The notes under the pieces are model-generated. The model was not told the DNA's origin, searched no databases, and worked only from the letters and a program-made list of their open reading frames with translations. A DNA stretch of 8,380 nt, taken from positions 1 to 8,380 of the forward strand of contig JAGOCL010000096.1 of the NCBI GenBank assembly GCA_017998755.1, in the 5' to 3' direction. Of the stretch, positions 1-4,653 are shown in pieces. The stretch is from Spirochaetota bacterium. Lineage in GTDB: Bacteria > Spirochaetota > GWE2-31-10 > MWDO01. Made by a program: the position numbers and the translations under genes. Every line of letters begins with the position of its first letter. Position 1 is the stretch's first letter.

Positions 1-5
1 TTCAT
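1..5 (-). CDS. Start of a leftward gene, product unknown (cut by window edge)
   Basis: On the minus strand an ATG lies at 5-3 and the gene runs out of the window after it, so only one codon and two bases are visible and the product cannot be named. The start is supported by context. Purine-rich AAGGCGAGGA lies just upstream (about 17-8), giving AAGG at 8 nt or GAGG at 3 nt from the ATG. A sigma70-type promoter sits at 65-37 with a leader of about 25 nt. The gene is divergent from the small CxxC protein gene at 292. That this is a real gene start is an inference from the promoter and ribosome binding site only. Confidence 0.45.
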
Positions 6-36
6 ATTCCTCGCCTTTTATAAAAATATTTTTTTA

Positions 37-65
37 ATTATAAATAATGATAACAAAAATTGCAA
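37..65 (-). promoter_or_regulatory. Sigma70-like promoter for the leftward edge gene
   Basis: Read on the minus strand, TTGCAA (65-60) is followed after 17 bp by a perfect TATAAT (42-37). The expected transcription start is near position 30, about 25 nt before the ATG at 5-3. The surrounding DNA is so AT-rich that a chance TATAAT is possible, but ideal spacing together with a ribosome binding site and start codon below it makes this the best-supported promoter in the window. Confidence 0.5.
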
Positions 66-216
66 TAATTTTCTAATAATAATAAAAAAAAATATATAAT
101 TATATTTTTTTTAAAAATTATTGGATTTTTTAAAAAAAATATTATAAGATAGTTTAAGTAAAAATATTTAGTATCGTTGATGCTAATTAAAATGATCTTT
201 TTTTTATGAAAAAAAA
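66..216. other. Extremely AT-rich divergent intergenic tract with A/T runs
   Basis: This stretch has almost no G or C and is built of A-runs and T-runs of 6 to 9 bases. It holds a near-palindrome at 87-112: six A, then ATATAATTATAT in the core, then six T, with a single mismatched pair at 93/106. At 198-216 a run of eight T, the triplet ATG and a run of eight A form another inverted repeat. No coding region is seen. Phased A-tracts usually mean bent, easily melted DNA, so a role as upstream promoter element or nucleoid-protein binding site for the two divergent genes is plausible, but this is inference. Confidence 0.5.
121..148 (+). promoter_or_regulatory. Possible promoter for the small CxxC protein gene
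   Basis: TTGGAT (121-126) and TATAAG (143-148) are 16 bp apart. The -10 matches five of six consensus bases, the -35 only three. Transcription would begin near 155, giving a leader of about 137 nt that includes the hairpins at 217-237 and 248-270. The region is so AT-rich that other start points cannot be excluded. Confidence 0.3.
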
Positions 217-237
217 GGTTTTATACAAAATAAAACC
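209..237 (-). terminator. Terminator-like hairpin reading leftward, in the leader of the CxxC gene
   Basis: GGTTTTAT (217-224) and ATAAAACC (230-237) form a perfect 8-bp stem around the 5-nt loop ACAAA. On the minus strand the stem is followed directly by eight T (216-209), the form of an intrinsic terminator, although the stem has only two G-C pairs. It would stop transcripts moving left from the small gene region before they reach the leftward edge gene. In the plus-strand transcript the same bases form a leader hairpin with no U-run after it. Confidence 0.4.
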
Positions 238-247
238 GATTAAGTAA

Positions 248-270
248 AAGGATAAGCGTAGCTTGTCTTT
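248..270 (+). promoter_or_regulatory. Leader hairpin just upstream of the AGGAGG of the CxxC gene
   Basis: The RNA from 248 to 270 can fold into a 10-bp stem (248-257 with 261-270) closed by the trinucleotide GTA, with two G-U pairs. It ends 7 nt before the AGGAGG at 278-283, so it leaves the ribosome binding site free. Such a hairpin may stabilise the mRNA or be part of a translational control element. I do not recognise it as a known riboswitch or leader family. Confidence 0.4.
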
Positions 271-277
271 ATAATTT

Positions 278-283
278 AGGAGG
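278..283 (+). promoter_or_regulatory. Perfect Shine-Dalgarno AGGAGG
   Basis: AGGAGG lies 8 nt before the ATG at 292. It is the strongest ribosome binding site in the window; the metabolic genes have shorter ones (AGGA, AAGGG, GGAG). It fixes the start of the small gene and suggests high translation. Confidence 0.75.
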
Positions 284-291
284 CAAATAAT

Positions 292-525
292 ATGGTATTC
301 ACTCAATGCGACGGTTGCGGTAAAACTTTTGCCGTAAATAATAATACGGCTGATCCGAATATTCATTATATTCAAAATATGGATTTTTGCGACGATTGTT
401 ATGAAGCTTATGATAAAAATGTAAAAGCAGAGCTAAAAAAATCCGGCAACGATATGAAGGTATATCTGCCAAAGTCTCACGAAGTAGCCAAAGCTATGTG
501 CTCCGGCGGAAAAAAGAAAAAGTAA
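292..525 (+). CDS. Small CxxC-CxxC putative zinc-binding protein, unknown function (77 aa)
   Basis: I do not recognise this protein as a named family. What is visible: two cysteine pairs, C6-D-G-C9 and C33-D-D-C36, separated by 23 residues, which is the usual layout of a four-cysteine zinc ribbon or treble-clef knuckle. A middle segment rich in charged residues follows (about 37-62), with an extra Cys at 70 and a final SGG plus four lysines. There is no signal peptide or membrane segment, so a cytoplasmic protein is expected. The basic tail could touch nucleic acid or the ribosome, but that is a guess. The gene stands alone, with a perfect AGGAGG, a structured leader and its own terminator 32 bp after the stop, which suggests an independent and possibly strongly expressed unit. 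The start is secure. That it is a real gene is well supported; its function is open. Confidence 0.8.
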   Translation: MVFTQCDGCGKTFAVNNNTADPNIHYIQNMDFCDDCYEAYDKNVKAELKKSGNDMKVYLPKSHEVAKAMCSGGKKKK

Positions 526-556
526 TACTTATTTAAATTCGATTTTGATTTTCTAC

Positions 557-593
557 AGACTGCTTGATTATATAAATCTTGCAGTCTTTTTTT
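557..593 (+). terminator. Intrinsic terminator of the CxxC gene
   Basis: AGACTGC (557-563) pairs perfectly with GCAGTCT (581-587), followed by an unbroken T-run to 593. An inner helix of GATT (566-569) with AATC (575-578) extends the stem across a T-T internal loop. It lies 32 bp beyond the stop of the small gene and before the citramalate synthase operon, so the two are separate transcription units. Confidence 0.85.
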
Positions 594-620
594 ATATTTG
601 CGATTATCTATAAATAATTC

Positions 621-649
621 TTTAAAATTTATTTTATAAATGATATATT
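621..649 (+). promoter_or_regulatory. Candidate promoter of the citramalate synthase operon
   Basis: TTTAAA (621-626) and TATATT (644-649) are 17 bp apart, with four and five of six consensus matches. This gives a leader of about 26 nt before the ATG at 682. A perfect TATAAT also lies at 660-665 but has no good -35 and would leave a leader of only about 10 nt. Since a terminator precedes at 557-593, some promoter must lie in this interval; which hexamers are used is uncertain. Confidence 0.35.
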
Positions 650-681
650 TTATATAGAATATAATATATACAGGATCAAAA

Positions 682-2229
682 ATGAAAAAAATAGAATTAA
701 TGGACACTACGCTCCGCGACGGCGAACAGATGCAAAATGTATCTTATACTGCCGACGAGAAATTAACAATAGCTCAGATATTATTGCAAGAGGTGAAAGT
801 CGATAGACTTGAGATTACTTCGGCGAGAGCAAGCGAAGGCGAAAAGTTAACGGTTAAAAAGATAACCGATTGGGCGCTAAACGCCGGATTTATCAAGTCG
901 CTTGAGATATTAAGTTTTGTCGATAAAGAAAAATCTATCGATTGGGCTAAATCGGTAGGAATAAAAAGGATCAATTTGCTTACTAAAGGATCTCTAAAGC
1001 ATTGCGAGAAGCAACTAGGTAAGTCTTTGAGCGAACATATGGCGGATATAGAGGAAACTGTCAATTACGCCGTAAAAAACGATATTGAAGTTAATATATA
1101 TTTGGAAGACTTTTCAAACGGAATAATTAATTCTCCCGACTATATTTTCGAAATGGTAGACCGCATTGTCAAATTGCCGGTTATTAGGATTATGCTTCCC
1201 GACACGCTGGGGATACTTGAGCCGTTTACCGTTTATGAAAAAGTGAAACTAATGGTTGATAGATACCCAAGCGTTAGATTTGATTATCATCCTCACAACG
1301 ATTACGGATTGGGGACTGCTAACGCCCTTGCCGCCGCCAAAGCGGGAGTCGCCGGGTTGCATACCACGGTCAACGGACTTGGAGAGAGAGCGGGCAATTC
1401 TTCTCTCGACGAAGTAGTTGTCGGCTTGAAAGATTTTTACGGTATTGAGACAAGTATTGACGAAACCAAATTATATAAAGTATCCAAATTCGTCGAGATG
1501 TTTTCCGGACAAAGATTGGCGAATAACAAACCAATTTACGGCGCGAACGTTTTTACCCAGACGGCCGGAATTCACGCAGACGGCGATAAAAAAGGGGATC
1601 TTTATGTGAATCAGCTTATGCCGGAGAGGTTTGGTAGAACCAGAGAGTACGCTTTGGGGAAATTAGCCGGAAAGGCGACTCTGGACATTAATCTGAAAAA
1701 ACTTGGTATTGAGCTTGACGCCGATAAGAGAAAAATTCTGTTAAATAAAATTATCGAATTAGGGGATAAGAAAGAAAGTATCACCGTCGAGGACCTGCCA
1801 TACCTTATAAGCGATATATTTGAAGTTAGAGACAAACTGCCGTTTAAATTAATAAATTGCGTAATTAATACTACTTATCAATTCAAACCGTTTTCCGCCG
1901 TAAAATGCTCGTATAACGGTAAAACTATGGACGCTTACGCTTACGGAGACGGCGGATACGACGCATTTATGAACAGCTTAAAGCAAATTTTACAAAAATT
2001 CGGAATTGAAATTCCTAAACTATCCGACTATATCGTAACTATTCCTCCCGGCGGAAAAACCGACGCTCTCGTACAGACTACAATATATTGGGAACCGCAG
2101 GATAAAGAGAGCCGTAAAACGATAGTAACTAAAGGGATCAATTCGGATCAAATAATGGCGGCTATAGAAGCGACGATTCGTATGGTAAATATTATATTAA
2201 GTATGAAGACCGGCAATAATTTGCAATAA
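682..2229 (+). CDS. cimA: (R)-citramalate synthase, Leptospira type
   Basis: Predicted to condense pyruvate with acetyl-CoA to (R)-citramalate, the first step of the threonine-independent route to 2-ketobutyrate and isoleucine. The 515-residue length and much of the sequence match the Leptospira enzyme as I remember it. The N-terminal TIM barrel opens with DTTLRDGEQ (8-16). Expected metal ligands are D13, H204 and H206 in HPHND, and N240 in GERAGN. Residues corresponding to the Leptospira pyruvate pocket are kept (R12, L77, L100, Y140), as is the catalytic Glu (E142). This favours citramalate over isopropylmalate synthase, the main alternative. A LeuA-type dimer/regulatory domain covers about 385-510. 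It keeps most residues I recall for the isoleucine site (Y427, D428, L448, Y451, I455, V465), so feedback inhibition by isoleucine is likely. The start is supported by AGGA (672-675), 6 nt upstream. It is the first gene of a three-gene operon; no leuC, leuD or leuB is adjacent. Confidence 0.9.
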   Translation: MKKIELMDTTLRDGEQMQNVSYTADEKLTIAQILLQEVKVDRLEITSARASEGEKLTVKKITDWALNAGFIKSLEILSFVDKEKSIDWAKSVGIKRINLLTKGSLKHCEKQLGKSLSEHMADIEETVNYAVKNDIEVNIYLEDFSNGIINSPDYIFEMVDRIVKLPVIRIMLPDTLGILEPFTVYEKVKLMVDRYPSVRFDYHPHNDYGLGTANALAAAKAGVAGLHTTVNGLGERAGNSSLDEVVVGLKDFYGIETSIDETKLYKVSKFVEMFSGQRLANNKPIYGANVFTQTAGIHADGDKKGDLYVNQLMPERFGRTREYALGKLAGKATLDINLKKLGIELDADKRKILLNKIIELGDKKESITVEDLPYLISDIFEVRDKLPFKLINCVINTTYQFKPFSAVKCSYNGKTMDAYAYGDGGYDAFMNSLKQILQKFGIEIPKLSDYIVTIPPGGKTDALVQTTIYWEPQDKESRKTIVTKGINSDQIMAAIEATIRMVNIILSMKTGNNLQ

Positions 2230-2245
2230 CTTTGAAGGGAAGTCA

Positions 2246-3382
2246 ATGAAAATAGGCGTAGTCGGAAAAGGTAAGATGGGGAGCGATATATTCTACTATC
2301 TTGACGACTTCGATTTTGACTTGAGATGGGTTTGTCGAAAGAGGGAAGACGTTGTCAAACTTAACGGCGCTTATGAAAAGAAGCAAGCAAGACTAAAAAG
2401 AAACGGCGTTATTTCGGACGAAGAATTCTTAAAAAAAACCACCGATACTACGATATCGGAGAATTTAGAGATACTTGGCGATTGCGATATTATAATAGAA
2501 GCCGTCTCTGAAAATATTTCTGTAAAACGCGAATTATTTAACAAAATATATAAAATTTCTAAGAAGAACGCCGTTATACTAACTAACAGCTCGTCTATCA
2601 AACCTTCGTCGATACTTAGCGAAAACATAGACGCCGGGACGTTTTTAGGCGCTCATTTTTTCTATCCGGTAAAACTAAAAAACATTGTAGAAATTATTTA
2701 TACCGAAAAGACCGATAAAATTATTATCGATAGAGTAATTGATTTTATGGAGAAAATTAATAGAAAATACCTTTTATTGGACGAAAAAAACGCTTTTATA
2801 TTGAATCAAATACTTTTACCGGCTCAAGCCGAGGCGTTTAATCTCTCCGTAGAATACTCAATCCCATATTCGGTAATTGACGCTGTTGTAAAGTCGGCGT
2901 TTTTTCCTCTTGGAATTTTTCAATTCTTTGACTCTGTAGGAAATATTGTTATAGTTCAATCGATTAAAAACTATATCTTTGACGAAAAAGATCCTGTAAT
3001 TTTAAGATTTTATAGTCAAATATTGAATAAGATGCATGAAATGATCTTGGAGAGCGAGAAAATATCTAAAAGCGCTTTATTCTACGATTATTTGGGAATA
3101 AAAGACGATAAGCATTCGGATAAACTTATTGAAAATTACGGAGATTTTTTATATAAAAGGATAATATATCTTTTTATTAACTCTTTCTTTCGTTATTCCG
3201 AGCAAAGCGGCGTATCACCAGAGAAACTGGACGGAGCTATTAAGGAGTATTGCGGAACTGACGAAAGCGCTATTGATTTATCGGACGCTATCGGTCGAAA
3301 AAACATTCGGGAGTACTTGAATGAAATATTTTATGAGAATAAAAACAAGCTATTTTGTCCTTCAAAATATCTTTTCAACTAA
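2246..3382 (+). CDS. 3-hydroxyacyl-CoA dehydrogenase, stand-alone, two C-terminal domains
   Basis: Predicted cytoplasmic NAD-dependent oxidation of 3-hydroxyacyl-CoA to 3-ketoacyl-CoA, or the reverse. The Rossmann domain begins with GKGKMG (7-12). The catalytic set of the family is visible: S116 in TNSSSI, H137 in GAHFFYPV, E149 in NIVEII and N187 in FILNQ. The first 3HCDH C-terminal domain covers about 182-280. A second, more divergent copy (about 300-375) ends with the SDAIG...REYLNEI and FCPSKYL pattern found at the end of FadB/FadJ. At 378 residues it is therefore like the dehydrogenase half of FadB without the enoyl-CoA hydratase half. The residue after the first NAD-loop strand (about 27-33, RWVCRKR) is basic, where NAD enzymes often have an acidic residue, so NADP use cannot be excluded. 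Start: ATG with GAAGGGAAG just upstream, 16 bp after cimA. Substrate is unknown. Confidence 0.82.
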   Translation: MKIGVVGKGKMGSDIFYYLDDFDFDLRWVCRKREDVVKLNGAYEKKQARLKRNGVISDEEFLKKTTDTTISENLEILGDCDIIIEAVSENISVKRELFNKIYKISKKNAVILTNSSSIKPSSILSENIDAGTFLGAHFFYPVKLKNIVEIIYTEKTDKIIIDRVIDFMEKINRKYLLLDEKNAFILNQILLPAQAEAFNLSVEYSIPYSVIDAVVKSAFFPLGIFQFFDSVGNIVIVQSIKNYIFDEKDPVILRFYSQILNKMHEMILESEKISKSALFYDYLGIKDDKHSDKLIENYGDFLYKRIIYLFINSFFRYSEQSGVSPEKLDGAIKEYCGTDESAIDLSDAIGRKNIREYLNEIFYENKNKLFCPSKYLFN

Positions 3383-3391
3383 GGGAAATAA

Positions 3392-4606
3392 ATGAATAAT
3401 AGGGTTTTTGTTACGGGAATGAACGTTATATCCTCGCTTGGACTGAATATTGAAGAAAATTGGGATAATATGAAGAGAGGCGCGAGCGGAATCAAGAAAA
3501 TAACGCTTTTTGATCCGTCAAATCTACAAACTCAGATTGCAGGACAAGTTCCTGACAGATTTGAGGAGTATTCTAAAAACTTCATAAAAAAGAGAACCGC
3601 CGAGCAGATGACGAGAGTTACTAGAATGTGCTTTATGGCGGCGGTTGAAGCGGTTAATAGATCAAAATTTGATTTCGCTAAAGCCGATACTTCGCGCGTC
3701 GGAGTTATACTTGGCGTCGTATCTACGGCAAATACCTCCGTCGAAAAAGGAACGACTCCCAAAAATTTGATATTGAAGAGTATGAATAACGCTATGTCGG
3801 CTTGGATATCTTTGGAATATAAGCTGGGGGGACCAAATTTTACCGTTAGTTCGGCTTGTTCCTCTTCCGCATACGCTATGGGACTTGCATACGATATGAT
3901 AAAAAGCGGTATGGCGGATATGGTTATTACGGGCGGCGCAGATTCGATAATAAATCCCGAGGAGATAAACGGATTTAACGAATTATACGCTTTGTCTACT
4001 AGAAACGAGTTCCCCGAACGGGCAAGCTCCCCTTTTTCAAAAAACCGCGACGGTTTTGTGATCGGAGAAGGCGCGGGTATATTGATTTTGGAGTCAGAGA
4101 AATCCGCGCTTGAAAGAGACGCCGAAATTTACGCCGAGTTGTCGGGATACGCTTTTTATAGCGAAGGTTATAACATAATGACTCCGGAAAAAGACGGCGA
4201 GGGTATGGCAAAGACTATGGAGAAGGCTTTAGTCGATAGCGGCGTCTCGCTCTCCGAGGTCGATTATATCAACGCTCACGGAACCTCCACTACGTTAAAC
4301 GATAAATATGAAACAATGGCTATCAAAAAGGTATTCAAGGAACGCGCTTATAAAATAGCGGTATCGTCGACCAAATCGATGATCGGGCATACTATTGGCG
4401 CGGCGGGGGCTATAGAGGGAGCTGTAACCGCTCTTAGCGTAAAAGAAGGGATTGTAACGCCTACGATTAATTATATTCCCGATAGGGAGCTTGATCTTGA
4501 TTATACGCCGAACGTATCTGTAAAAAAGGATATAAACTGCGCTATATCTAACTCGTTTGCTTTTGGCGGACATAATGCGACAATTGTATTTAAAAAGCGC
4601 ATATAA
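3392..4606 (+). CDS. Beta-ketoacyl synthase, FabF-like (KAS II family), with variant active-site neighbours
   Basis: Predicted to carry out decarboxylative Claisen condensation that lengthens an acyl chain by two carbons, usually on acyl carrier protein. At 404 residues it has the normal FabF length. The Cys-His-His triad is present: C156 in SSACSSSA, H296 in NAHGTSTTLND and H333 in KSMIGHTIGAAGA, with K328 also kept. DGFVIGEGAG (220-229) is typical of the family. Two positions differ from common FabF: the nucleophile is followed by SSS, as often seen in polyketide ketosynthases, rather than A-S/T-G; and the gate motif reads FAFGGHN (389-395) where most FabF have FGFGGTN. It may thus be a secondary KAS rather than the housekeeping FabF; no ACP gene is adjacent to argue either way. 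It starts 9 bp after the dehydrogenase gene; AAGGG (3381-3385) overlaps that gene's stop codon, which points to coupled translation. Confidence 0.85.
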   Translation: MNNRVFVTGMNVISSLGLNIEENWDNMKRGASGIKKITLFDPSNLQTQIAGQVPDRFEEYSKNFIKKRTAEQMTRVTRMCFMAAVEAVNRSKFDFAKADTSRVGVILGVVSTANTSVEKGTTPKNLILKSMNNAMSAWISLEYKLGGPNFTVSSACSSSAYAMGLAYDMIKSGMADMVITGGADSIINPEEINGFNELYALSTRNEFPERASSPFSKNRDGFVIGEGAGILILESEKSALERDAEIYAELSGYAFYSEGYNIMTPEKDGEGMAKTMEKALVDSGVSLSEVDYINAHGTSTTLNDKYETMAIKKVFKERAYKIAVSSTKSMIGHTIGAAGAIEGAVTALSVKEGIVTPTINYIPDRELDLDYTPNVSVKKDINCAISNSFAFGGHNATIVFKKRI

Positions 4607-4653
4607 AAAAAGGTTTATAACTCAAAAATAATTTTTATAGAGAATCCTTTTTT
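4606..4653. terminator. Possible bidirectional terminator between convergent genes
   Basis: AAAAAAGG (4606-4613) can pair with CCTTTTTT (4646-4653). The 32-nt interior can fold further through CTC (4621-4623) with GAG (4640-4642) and neighbouring A/T pairs. An A-run on one side and a T-run on the other suit termination from both directions. The structure lies largely inside the last codons of the kinase gene. G-C content of the stem is low, so this is tentative. Confidence 0.35.

Noticed and set aside
270..275. Perfect TATAAT just upstream of the small CxxC gene
   Set aside because: Transcription would begin near 282, inside the AGGAGG at 278-283, destroying the ribosome binding site; no suitable -35 is present. 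It is more likely chance in AT-rich DNA.
187..375. Minus-strand open frame of 62 codons overlapping the CxxC gene
   Set aside because: It runs through the terminator-like hairpin and A/T runs, has no plausible start signal, and overlaps a gene with a perfect ribosome binding site.
682..2229. Annotation as 2-isopropylmalate or homocitrate synthase
   Set aside because: The pocket residues and overall sequence match Leptospira citramalate synthase better, including the two Leu and the Tyr that select pyruvate.
3999..4573. Antisense open frames of 70 and 92 codons across the ketoacyl synthase gene
   Set aside because: They are opposite a well-conserved enzyme, have odd Arg-rich composition and no ribosome binding site. 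They are products of codon bias on the coding strand.
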